Source of the DNA: Alligator mississippiensis
Taxonomy: Eukaryota > Chordata > Crocodylia > Alligatoridae
Direction: 5' to 3'
NCBI RefSeq assembly: GCF_030867095.1
Contig: NC_081824.1
Location: 176,212,933-176,276,932, forward strand
Length of the DNA: 64,000 bases
In this document: positions 11,530 through 22,700 of the stretch, piece by piece
Layout of the letters: every line of letters starts with the position of its first letter
Numbering within the stretch: the stretch's first letter is position 1
The notes under the pieces: generated by a model
What the model was told of the DNA's origin: nothing
Seen by the model: only the letters and a program-made list of their open reading frames with translations
The model's database searches: none
Position numbers and translations under genes: made by a program

Positions 11530-13005
11530 CCTACCTTTGTGGTTTTGAGCTTTTAGGATTCATGTTTTTAAACTCCCCCCCTTCCGTGCATACACACTTT
11601 TTTTTTTAAACTAGGAACTAAACTCTTTAAAGTGAGAGAGAAAAAAAATCTGAGTCTCATATAGTTATATGATTGCACAGTACTGAGCTTTAAGAAAGAC
11701 ACCAAATACCACACTTCAAAAACTTGCTATAAAAATCACAAGAGTTTGCAACTTTGGAGACCTGGAATGTGGAGACACGAATGTGTGAAGTGATGTGGAA
11801 CCCAAGTCTCCTGACCTCTGATTATAGGTATTATTGATTGTGTTTTTATCTTCCTATCTTCCATCAGTTTTTTTCAATATTTGTTATCCTTCTGATTTTA
11901 ATTTTTTTCCAGGCTTCCTGCCTCCAAATGTTTCCATTATAACATTCTTTTCCTTCCTGCCTCCAGCTCTCCTATCTATAACTCACCCTCTTTTATTCTT
12001 CTTTCTCCATTCTCCTAGGCTTTCTTTATACTTCTTCTTTTTGCTTTTCCCTTGTGAGCTATCTGCTAGAGCCAGTAGAATTTTTAAACACTTTTTTTTA
12101 TCTGAAGACCTTGATTGATAAAAAACAAAACTTTCTGATTGGATATATGTGGCAGTTTTGACAGAGACTGGAGTTTGGGTTAAGTCAACTCAGTTTTCTG
12201 TGCCTCAGAAACAGTCTCTAAAATGGATGTAATGAAACTTGCCCACACTGGTAAAGCACTGAGATTTAAGCATGAAAACCATAGTATCAGTGCCAGTATT
12301 ATTCATTGTTACATTCAGACATGAACCCAGCCTGCATCTAAATACCCCTAAAAAAGTAGTATTTCAAGTTCCCACTCATAGCTGAAGCTCAGCCTTCTAC
12401 ATCCTGAGTACCCTAGCCACCAAGCTATTGGCTATGTTGGAATAAGAGCCTGTGACTTATTCCTGCTGGAGGTGTTCCACTTTGTATAAATAGCTGAATA
12501 TTCACTGGAGCTGGGATTTGAACCTTGGTTTCCCACAGTCCAGATGAATGTCCCCTCTCTCTTGAACTCTTGTCTATATTAGATCTTGCTTGTTTTTCAT
12601 GAAACATTTCAAACAACTTTGGGCTCATTGCAATATGGTATATAGGATTTTTTTTTAACTCATGGAATGGGAACCAAGAGGGATTTGTGATACCTTTTAT
12701 TGGAGAGAGAGGTTAGACAGGTTTCTGGGCACAAACTGCCCCCCCTCACGCCTCAGTGGAGTAGGAAAATAATTTCCCTCTCAAGCTCTATGTTCTTGGG
12801 ATTTCCTTCTCAATCCATGGGACTTTCTGCTTTCTATCTTTTCTGTAGCTTCTTTCTTCTAACCCTCCTTGCCTCAGATTCCCACTCCTGGGTCTCTCCC
12901 CTCCTCCTTTCTCTGTCCCTTCCTCTTCCCCTAGTAGTAAACTGTATATCTCACCTCACCTTTAGTGGTCTTTTCTCCACAATGGAATTGTGATGGTTTG
13001 TAGGG
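11530..13005. other. AT-rich intergenic stretch without a gene
   Basis: I see only short chance frames and pyrimidine-rich runs (11850-12060, 12800-12940). A weak repeat-tail word (ACCTTTTATTGG near 12690) suggests one more decayed copy of the tail family found at 17960, 25040 and 31563. Confidence 0.5.
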
Positions 13006-13450
13006 GATGGCTTGCGTAGGGATGATCCTGCCTGAGGCAGAGGATTGCATTAGATCAGTGCTTCTCAACCTTTTTTGTATCAGGACCCATTTGTAAACAT
13101 CGATGGCCAGTCCCCACCCAGTGCCCCTCACTCCCAACCCACTGGCCTCTGCCCCCAGCCCCCCAGTGTGTGGGGCGGGAGGGGGTGTGGGGCAAGAGGT
13201 CCCCAAGCAGCCCCTTGCAGGTTGCAAAGAGGCCAGCCTGCAAGGGAAAAGCCACAGTTTCCCACGTATTTCTCCTTTAAAGGAGAATCCATTTTTTAAA
13301 GTTTGTTGATCCATTTTAAAAGTTGGTTCCCAACCCTTTCATATATCCTTGTGACCCACTGTTGGATCCTGCCTCTCAGGCTGGGAAACGCTGGACTAGA
13401 TGACCCCTGGAGGTCCCTTCCAGCCCTGCCTCTCTGTGACTCTAACCCAG
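13005..13450 (+). mobile_element. CR1 3'-end fragment split by a hAT element
   Basis: The CR1 3' signature GACTAGATGACCCCTGGAGG (13394-13413) and the following CCTTCCAGCCCTG identify the end of a plus-strand CR1. The left part (13005-13055) is separated from it by the hAT at 13056-13393. Confidence 0.7.
13056..13393. mobile_element. hAT MITE, family A (TTCTCAACC ends)
   Basis: Ends are CAGTGCTTCTCAACC and, inverted, GGGAAACGCTG. Flanks CATTAGAT (13048-13055) and GACTAGAT (13394-13401) agree at 6 of 8 positions, as expected for an old hAT target duplication. The body (CAGGACCCATTTGTAAACAT) is shared with the copy at 43031-44950 and weakly with 39287-39579. Confidence 0.8.
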
Positions 13451-13899
13451 CCTCTCGCTGGTTGCCTTTCCCCTCCCTTCCCGTCTCCACACCCCAGCAG
13501 CCCTGGAGGTGCTGTGCCCTGCTGGAGACACAGAGGGCCGGGGAAGAGCAGTGTTTATAATAAGCAGAATTGGACTTGTTTAGGATTTTTTTTAAAGTCC
13601 CTTTAATTTTTTGAGAGTTGTGGGTTGATAAGTACCCCCACTCCCCTCTCTTTGACATGGGTTGGGCTGCTTTTTAAAAGCAGTGCTGCTTTTTTTTTTT
13701 CTCCCTCTTGCGAGACTTAGCAACACTGCTAGGGAGAGGCCCAGAGGGAGCGGCTGGAAGGGCCTGGTGCTCCGGGCTCAGCAGGGAGGGTGCAGGTGGG
13801 GTGCTGCTTCAGCACCGGTGAGAGGAAAGCTGGGTGCTGGTCCCTGACTCAGCCCAGAGCCCGCCTCATCTGCCTGTCCTGCCTAGCAATAGGGCACTC

Positions 13900-14180
13900 T
13901 CCTTTCTGATTGGGTGAGACTGGCCTCTCCCCTCCCCCACACCTCCCAGGACATGGCCTGAGGGGAATCAACCCATTTGATGCCTCAGGCTGGGGGGGAG
14001 GGAGGGAGGGAGTTCCTAGCACTCCGATTGGCTGAGGCTGCTCCCACCTCTGCCCTGGTTGGCTATAAAAGGGGTGGGGCCAGGGCACTGGGAGGCATTG
14101 GCCTGAGGCAGTGGTGGTGGCAGTCAGCAAATCTGCCTGTCAGCTCCTTCTCCTCCCCACCCAGGCACCCAGCCTGAGGT
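13900..14180 (+). promoter_or_regulatory. TATA/CCAAT promoter-like block, possible SPDYA promoter
   Basis: Inverted CCAAT boxes (ATTGG) occur at 13909-13913 and 14027-14031. TATAAAA at 14064-14070 is followed directly by a GC-box-like GGGGTGGGGC. This predicts a plus-strand start near 14095. It is the only such block upstream of the first SPDYA coding exon and would imply a non-coding first exon and an intron ending at 16702. Assignment to SPDYA is inference. Confidence 0.5.
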
Positions 14181-14733
14181 AGTCATTAACACTGAGACTG
14201 CGCTGCCCTTTGCCACTGCCCAGGCAGGGATGCCTCATGTGGCCCCTGCCTCCCAAAAAGCTGCCCACCCCCCGTTAGCATTCCTGTGGGCACGCCCCCC
14301 CACCCCCGCTGAGTAGTAACATCTTTAAGAAGCTGCTCCCCCCACCCCACAAACTCGGTTCAAGACTGACAACAGCCTTGGGCAGAGCATGGGACCGCCC
14401 CCACTCCTGCCACCCCACCATGGCTGGAGGTTGTCAGGACAGGAGGCCCTTCCAGAAGGGCAGGGGGTGTGTCTGTCTCCCCAGGGGAGCCCCCAGAGGG
14501 GCTGGGGTGGGAGAGAGAGGTCATACCCTCCTTGCTCTGCCCCCCTCCTCTTGCCCCAGACAGATCCTGCTGCTGGACTGGCATTGGCAGAGCTTTCCAG
14601 ACCACAGGGGGTCTTGACATTTACGGCCCTTTGAGACGGGGACACTGGCACCGCTCCGAGAGGTTGTCTCAGGCTTTCTGCAGACTCCATGTGTCTCATT
14701 GCATCAGGAACAGTCGGGTCACAGGCTTATCTA

Positions 14734-14735
<2 letters not shown>

Positions 14736-14778
<43 letters not shown>
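14736..14778. repeat. (CA)n microsatellite
   Basis: An uninterrupted CA dinucleotide run of about 21 units. It is likely polymorphic. Confidence 0.95.
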
Positions 14779-14779
<1 letters not shown>

Positions 14780-14780
<1 letters not shown>

Positions 14781-16700
14781 CTGATGCAATCGCACAGCGT
14801 GTCTCTTTCTAAGAGCCGGGCCCCCTGGGCATAGGCCTTACAGTGCCTAAACTTTATTTGGGGCCTATGGAAACTATTCCTCTAAGAAATCCCTCTTCTG
14901 TGTTGGGGTTCATTCAAAAGGTGCAGGATGATTCTTGCAGGGTAGATAATCTTTTTGACATTAGTCCCTGCTCAAAAGGATACTTCCCTCTCCTTGTGTT
15001 TTGGATCCAAACATGGCTTCCTCTGCAGCTCCACTCTTGAGTAACAGACCTTTCTTTGTTATACTGTGGTGATTACAACCCCTTCCCCTCCCTCCCTCCC
15101 AAACACCTTTCCTTTCACAGGAATTGCCCTCTCCCCTGACCAAGAAACTCTTCTCGAGATCCCTTTGGCATCTTTTCAATGCTGAAAATTATATGGTGCC
15201 ATTTCTTATCTAAAAGCTTGATTTCTTTGGTTCTGGCTCTATAATTTATCTTATTTAATGGGGAGTTTCCTCTCTTCAGCTTATGTAGTTTATAACAAAT
15301 GTTACAAAACCAGTTCAAGACCTCAGAGTTACTCTAGCATTATTTTGTGCTTGGATTTAATTATACCTATGCTAAAATTCCCAATAATTTAATCTGTGGG
15401 TTTTGTAAAGGCAAATTGTGAGTAGGAAGTTAAGAATTAAGATTCCTTTGATTACTGTTGACTTTAATGAAGGACTGTGAACTTGTCTAATGCAGTGTTT
15501 TCTGGAAATTCTGAATGAATAAAGAAAATAGATAAAGACTCTTTCTCTTTGAGAGTAAGCTTTATCTGAAGTCAGGTCCTGTCTACATAAAAAAAATGCA
15601 CATAGCTATAAGACAGGGTCTTAGGCTCAGGTTATTTTGCCATTGCTTACTTCAAAAGGTATTAAGTGCTTGGATGAGCCTTGGATGAAATGATAGAAAT
15701 TCAAAGTACTTTTGATAAAACACAGACTTAGATGTTTTACAAGGACCTGTGCCTTTTAGGAGGTAAAAATGTTTTTGTTTTCTTCTTATTATTAATGGAG
15801 AGAAGTAGTTAGCAGTGTTAGTCTGAAGTCAGGCAGATTGCAGGGCAGGGTGGCATCCTAATATCGGTTGCCTGCAGAAGCCTTTCTGAATAAATTAATC
15901 TTTAAGGTGCCACCCGGTGTTGCCTTCTGCCCTTAATGTAATGTTGAGGAGCAAGATGGCTCAAAAGAGTAATAGGTCATATAGAGTTTTGCCTTCAGGT
16001 TGTTAGTTTGGTTAAGTAACTTCCAACTGGAAAGCTTATTGGTCTGTGCAAGACAAATTACTGATCTCTGCCTGTATTCTGTTTGAGCAAAAAAACCCTT
16101 CACCACTGGCCCTGTATTTGCAGCCATAGCAGGAAAGCCAAGGGACTGAGTTGTCTTCTTCTACTTGCAAAAAGTGGTCTTCTCTGAAGGAAGCTCTGAC
16201 AAATTTTAAGTATTTCTAACAACAGTGGAGATTTTGTTTATTATACTTTATCTGGCCTGGAACAATACTTGAAGAGGATTTTAAAAAAGGTTTCAATATC
16301 TGAAGTGCTTCTGATAATTGTATCTAATTTCTTCCATCAGCAAACTCTATTGACAAATCTATATACAACTTATTATATAGCAAGAATTCACAAATTATAC
16401 ATGGGTAACTTTATACTTTTGAATTTCCATGTTAAGTTAAATAGGACTACTCACATGACAGTGCTTTTGTAGCATGGAAAACTATCTTGGTACAATTCCC
16501 TATTTTGTATAAGAACTTGCATATAAGACATATCTGAAAATATCTGTAGCAAATAAAAGTTACAAAGACAGAGTTTGCAGTATAACTATGCATACACTTT
16601 CTAATTATATGTATGGTTTCTCATTATACCAATGTGAATATAGAAAAAAGATGCATGCTATATTATCTACAGAGTTAATATTTTACTTTTTTATTTTAAC
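14780..16700. other. Non-coding sequence upstream of SPDYA coding exon 1
   Basis: No gene is seen. About 15790-15925 resembles the 3' tail of Penelope-type copies (AATAAATTAATCTTTAAGGTGCCACC). The rest looks unique and becomes AT-rich toward the exon. It is probably 5' intron of SPDYA. Confidence 0.5.
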
Positions 16701-16723
16701 AGGGACCTACCTGATTATCCAAA

Positions 16724-19700
16724 ATGAGACATAATCTAATTTGTCAGACACCTCCCACTGTCACTGTTTATATAAAATCGAGTGCATCCAGATCACATCA
16801 ACAAAAAAAAACTATTTGTCTAAAACGTCCTATTTTTAAAGACAGTCAAGAAAGCCGTGAAAACAATGTGCATGGTAATAAATGTAAACGTCCAAAAGGT
16901 CCATGTCTAGTAATTCAGCGTCAGGAGATGACTGCTTTCTTTAAGCTGTTTGGTAAGCTAACAATTATATATTTTGAGTAAAATTGTGCAAATTGAGATT
17001 TCAGATATGCTATATAAGCAGCTATGGCTTTTTTTAAATGCAATAATAATTTGAGTGTCTTCTTGCGTATATACTAGCAAGCATATCTTGTTCTGAAGAA
17101 ATTCTAAGGCCAGAGAACTCACACCACTAAATTGAAATGATGGAAAGATATTCCTCAATTAGTTTAAAAGCTTCCAGTTCTCTATTAGAACTTGCTGTTA
17201 TACTTCAACGTTCAAATATGTACCTTTTAAATTAAAACAAAATACAAAAAGTGTTACAAAAATACTGAAAGATACATATTTGATTTAAAAAACAGAAGCA
17301 AATTACTTTTTCCTTCTGCTGTCATCATTCCCTTTCTCTCCTTATTCTTTCCTCTTTTATCACTATCAGGCCCTATAGCTTACCAACGATCTTTTTGTAT
17401 ATAAAGTATACATTTATATTGCATTACATTTCAAAATAGATTTGAAAGAGGCTGAATTTATCAACAATGGAAGAAAGTACATTATTGTGGAATGATCATT
17501 CAGGAAGGGAAACCAAATGAGGAGAAAACGTGCAAAATTGTTTAGGAGCTACTAGAGTTTTCATTTCTGTTGTATACATTTTTATAGTTTTTGTGCTCCA
17601 AATAAAGAGACAGAAAAATAGCAGGAGGCTCTTTTTGTTCCTAAAAATTCTGAGTACAGAAATCAATTAGAACAGAGAATTTACAGTACCCAAATATAGT
17701 CAGTCTTCATCATCATAGGATAATTATCGGGAGCTATATACTTAATTATGCAAATACTTTAATACTTACAGCCTAATAATGGCTTCCAGACAATCAAAAT
17801 GCAAGAATTTCCTTGCCTGTGTGGTTAGTCAGAAATATAGGTGCTATGTTAATTTAAATTAAATACAACCACGTAGGTGCAGTAAATTAAATAAATGAAG
17901 GGGGGAGAATATCACACAATGGCATTCAGCCGCCCTGTAGTAACTAATGTTAACTATGAATGGACAGACAAGGTTCCTTGGGTGAATCTGATATCTTTTA
18001 TTAGACCAACCCAAATAGTTGGAGAATAGTTATTAAGCAAGCTTTCAGGTTCAAAAACCCTTCGTCAGGCTAAGGAAGTTTCAGCAGTTGGTGTGTGCTC
18101 TTCCTATGTCCTTAGACCATCACAGCTACAACCTACGCCCCTGCAACTATGAATGGAGTTCTTTGTGTTTTCTGCCTTGCCCGTGTTATGATTTCTGTCC
18201 TATTATTGGGACTTTCTCCACTGCTAACCCCCTTCTCCTGTCATCATCTCCTTTCTTTTTCATTTTAATCAAATCAAGAAAATTTCCTTTATTAGGCTTG
18301 ATTAAAAAAAAAAACCCTAAAAACTTTTCTATATGTGTCTGTAAAAAAAAATGCCTCCTTAGAAAAATAGTTAATTATATCAATTGAAATTCATGACTAT
18401 CTTTTGTTGCAGATGATGATCTAATTCAAGACTTCTTATGGATGGATTGCTGCTGTAAAATTGCAGATAAGGTAAATTTGGTGCCTTGGTGTCATGGTTA
18501 ACAGGCTACTTCTAGAACGAGTGTCTTACCCCTAATCACTTGATAATATAGCATGAACATAGACCATATTCTGCACTCTATAATGTACTCTCATTTTCTC
18601 CACTGAAGCTTCTGGACAGCATAATTTAGAAACTACTGGGTGGGGAGGAATGCACAAAATACAGCCTTGTATACAGCACCAATTAAAATATATTAAGCAA
18701 TATTATACTGAAAACAAAGAATGTTAATATTCTAATTTTTTTTTTTACCTTTTCTAACAGTATCTTTTGGCAATGACCTTTGTTTATTTCAAGAGGGCTA
18801 ACTTCAATATAAATGAGCACACCAGACTTAATTTCTTTGTTGCTCTGTAAGTATTCTTCAGATACCTGGTTGTGTTATTAATATTATGTATCTTTGTATT
18901 GGTTTATTCCTGTGCTTATGCAACTGATAATATTGATTTTCAAATTAAAATTCCTAATGTGGTTTCTAATGGGGGGTTCATATTGCAAACATTTTCTTTG
19001 CCCCCATTATAAATTCAGTACTCTTATTGGCAACCTTATTAAAGAAGCATTGAAAATAATATAGGAGAAGTTAATAGGAATGCCTACTATTAAAAACTGA
19101 CTGACACTTCCATGATAAGATCCTGTTTTCGGTTGCTTGTAAATTTGCCAAATGTTTAATATTTGGACTGTTGGTAGTAGCCATGTTGGTCTAAGGACAT
19201 AGGCAGGCCAGGTTCCATGGGTAGATGTGACATTTTTTATTAGACCAATTAAATAGATGGAAAAAAGTTCTTTGCAAGCTTTCGGGCACAAAAGCTTGTG
19301 TTAAGCTTGCAAATAATTTTTTCTATTTAATTGGTCTAATAAAAGATGTCACATCTACCCAAAGAACCTTGCCTGCCTAATATTTGGGCCCTATTCGATT
19401 CAGATTTGGATTCGGCCCAAATCAGGGACAGTGATTCAATTAGTTGATTTCGATCACTGTCCCTTATTCAATTCAGGCAAATCCAAATCTGAAGTTTCAA
19501 TGCTGATTCAGAGAGCCAGTGATTCGGACATAGAGACAGCTTTAAATGTTTTTTCTACATACCTTGAGGTAGCAGCGTGGCTTGTGAATGCTGTGATGGT
19601 GGGGGGTTGGAGTATTCCACAGGAGCATGGTGGGGCTCTCCACATGCTCGGTGGTGAACTGAAACTACTTCCGGTCCACTTCCAGGTCCACTGAAGAGCT

Positions 19701-22700
19701 TGTGGGGGAGGCCCTCTGACTCAGCAGTTGGCCATGGGGGGACCCTGGGTGCCCCCCCAGACCCAGGAGGCACCAGTCACCAAGCCAAGGGGTGTGCAGG
19801 GGGGCCCCATTGTGCACTCTCCGGCAGACCCGGAAGTGGACCAGAAGTGCTTCTGGTCCTCTTCCGAGTCTGCTACCGAGCACGCGGAACTCCCTGCACT
19901 TCAGTGGGACGCTCCATCTGCCCCAGCATCACAGCATTCATGAACCGCCTGGTACCTAAAGGTTATGTAGAAAAAACATTTAAAGTTGTGTCTATGTCCG
20001 AATCGCCAAATCTTTCCAAATCTCTCCAAATTGATTTGGAGGGTTCCAATTCGATTCAGAGAGATTAAAGGGTCTCTTGATTCAATTTGGATTCAGAGCT
20101 TTGACCACCAAATTGAGTCAAATCTCCGCCGAATTGAATCAGGGACCGAAGCTTCGCACAGCCCTAGTAGTTGTGTATATCAGGCAGAATTTGTTTGAAA
20201 CTTTTCCACAACTGTGGTTTATCATTTCTGAGAATGAAGTTCAGGAAAGATGCATTGTTTCCCCATACTAAAACAATTCTTGACATGTTTTCTTTGGATG
20301 GTGCTAATGCCTTTATATGTTGGAGCATGGACATGGTATTTGGCAGATGAATGTGTGAAAGGTGTGTATTCTTGCTACCCTCCTCAAATCTGCCATAATT
20401 TGGCCAAGTTATAAATCTCTGAAAAAATGCAGTTTGCATATGTAAAGAAGAGAGTATGTAGATTTTAGCAGCTGAAATCTCCATTGATTCCATGCTTACT
20501 CGGCATGCTTAGCCCTCTCACGATTTCCAACTGTAACTGGATTGCATATGCACATTTTCCACAGAAAGACTCCCTCCCTTCGTAGCTCTTACATGTGACG
20601 GATCTGCATGTATACGATGCCCACAAAGCAAATGAGCATGTTATGTCCTCTGATAACTCCCATGTGTGACTGAACCGTGTATGAGCCATCCCTACAGTGA
20701 CTCTATATGTTCCATGCCCATGCTAGTGAAACTCAGAAGGACTTTCCCTGTAATGACTATTCCTGGTGCTCATGGGTTGCACCAGAACTGGAAACAGGGA
20801 GAACTCCTTTGTGCTCTGTGCTCTGACAGGAAGATGAGAGGGTGGGAGGTGGGGAGGGGAGAGGTGGGAGGAGAACTAGGTCTGCCTGAGCAAAAAGACC
20901 AGAACAAATTACAGAGAGGTTAAGGGAGACATTGAGGTGGAATGAGGAGCCCAGGGAAGAAATTTAGACTTGCACAGTGGAGTGGGAGCATAAGAGAGAT
21001 TTTTGGAATATGGGTACAAGTCTATGCCAATTAGAGCACAGCCTCCTCTACACAATGAAAGAAAACTTAAGATTCCTGAATCTTACCATCCCTTTGCTGT
21101 CAGCAAATAGGCTTATAACACACTAGCAAAGCATACCTCTCATCCCTCTTAACACTAGTCTACACAGAGCATGGCAATGCACTATTGCTATCAGTTACCC
21201 AGGGTCTGATTCAAAAGGTATTTATGCACTTAAGTTGCATTTTAGTAAGATTTTGTTTTTTACAATCCAAGCAATTCATTATTGACCCATGTAAATAGTT
21301 ATGCACTTGTGATTCAGACATGCATATGCAGAGCTATGCTTTCTAGGTGTTAAACTAGCTAATGCATAGCTATGTTCCAGCACACTTAGCTACAGAGCAT
21401 GCTTGTACCATTTACTATTCTGATTCAGACGCATGTAAATATGCATAAGATAAACATGTCATTTTGGAGTTGCCTTAACTACATTAGTGCATGGTTGACC
21501 AGTTTTTCTAGGCAGAATCTGAAAGCATCTATCAAGCCAACCCGTACGTTATTCCTATTGACTACAATTTTCTTCACAATCTCATTGATTCCTTTGACCT
21601 CAGCCTTTCAATTGCTCTATATATGACATCTGTAGCATTTTTATAGAATAAACATATTAGGGTTGGGAGGAAACTCAGGTCATCTAGTCCAACCCTCTGC
21701 TCAAAGCAGGACCCAACCCCAACTATTTTGTATTGCTCCTGCTAGTTTAGTTGTGTGTCATGGTAGTCTCAGGTTTGATTCTCTGAGCGTGGTATAGATA
21801 GAGTTTTTTCTGAAGGTAAATTGAGCTTGGTAAACTACAGGAGGTATTTTTTGTAGGATTCACGACTCAACAAAAGGATGTATTTAGCTAAAATCTTTGG
21901 CCAATTTTTTTCTACCTTACACAGTAGAAATTTTAATGTGTGAAGTAAGGTACTTTCTTGCCCCTGTGCTCTGTGTTCGATGGCCTTTTTCAGAGTATTT
22001 GCACAATTACATTAGTCACTAACAGTGCACTAATTAACCAGTGTCCAATGAAAATGTGGAGAAGTGGAACTGATCCTCAGATTCTGTTCAAAGGTAAACC
22101 ATTATCTTTCACAGTAATAATGCTGTGGAATTGGTTTGCCCAGCATTGTTGCACATATGCCCAAAGCTAGCAGTGTGTGGGAATCATCTGAAAATGTGTT
22201 CTTCAAGGTTGCATTTTGAGAGAGACTGAGCAGATCAGAGAAATTTGGGGTATTAGTGAAACAAAAAAGGATAGAGAGAATTTCAGTAGCTACTGAGTAA
22301 TGCAATGAAAATGTGTCCCACTTCTCAATCATTTACACTGCAGTTTGAAAATATGAATTTCTATATATCTAATACATAAGGGAATATGACCTCCTATCCC
22401 TTTTACATGTTAAACTAGGATGAGAGAGTCTCTAAAGGGTGTGCAGCATGATAACAAGGGCTAAATACATGACAGTCCTGCAAAATGAGTAAAATGCAAC
22501 CACAGAAGAGCTATTAAAATGCTTTCAACAATCCTCAGTCGGAAAAAGGAGAGAGCTGAGTGTTGAGATTGCCTTGCTTTAAGTGCTGGTGGCATGTAAA
22601 CTGTTGAGAAAATGAGAGAATTTAGGCTTATGCCCACTTCAGTGATGAGTAAATGTATGTGCCTGTGCCTATATAGGGGCTTATATCACTGAATCCCAAC

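Larger units (their letters stand above)
8190..11530 (+). mobile_element. Penelope-like element, broken and interrupted
   Basis: Reverse transcriptase pieces of Penelope type lie in order on the plus strand: MDKATY near 8285, LLLKIHKPGN near 8490, LHTNIPHED split by an insertion at 8739-9281, KYIDDIIIW near 10560, and the thumb-like GFLHLNYRPKTIATQINKAR near 10890. A tail near 11385-11425 reads ATCTGATGAAAAAACTTC then GAAAGCTTATGC, a pattern I associate with the 3' ends of reptile Penelope copies. I saw no GIY-YIG endonuclease. At least two later transposons sit inside it. The copy is inactive. Confidence 0.75.

Noticed and set aside
16953-16981. Extension of SPDYA exon 1 to a stop at 16981
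   Set aside because: A GT donor at 16953 with a matching acceptor at 18411-18412 restores the conserved [12 protein letters not shown] join.
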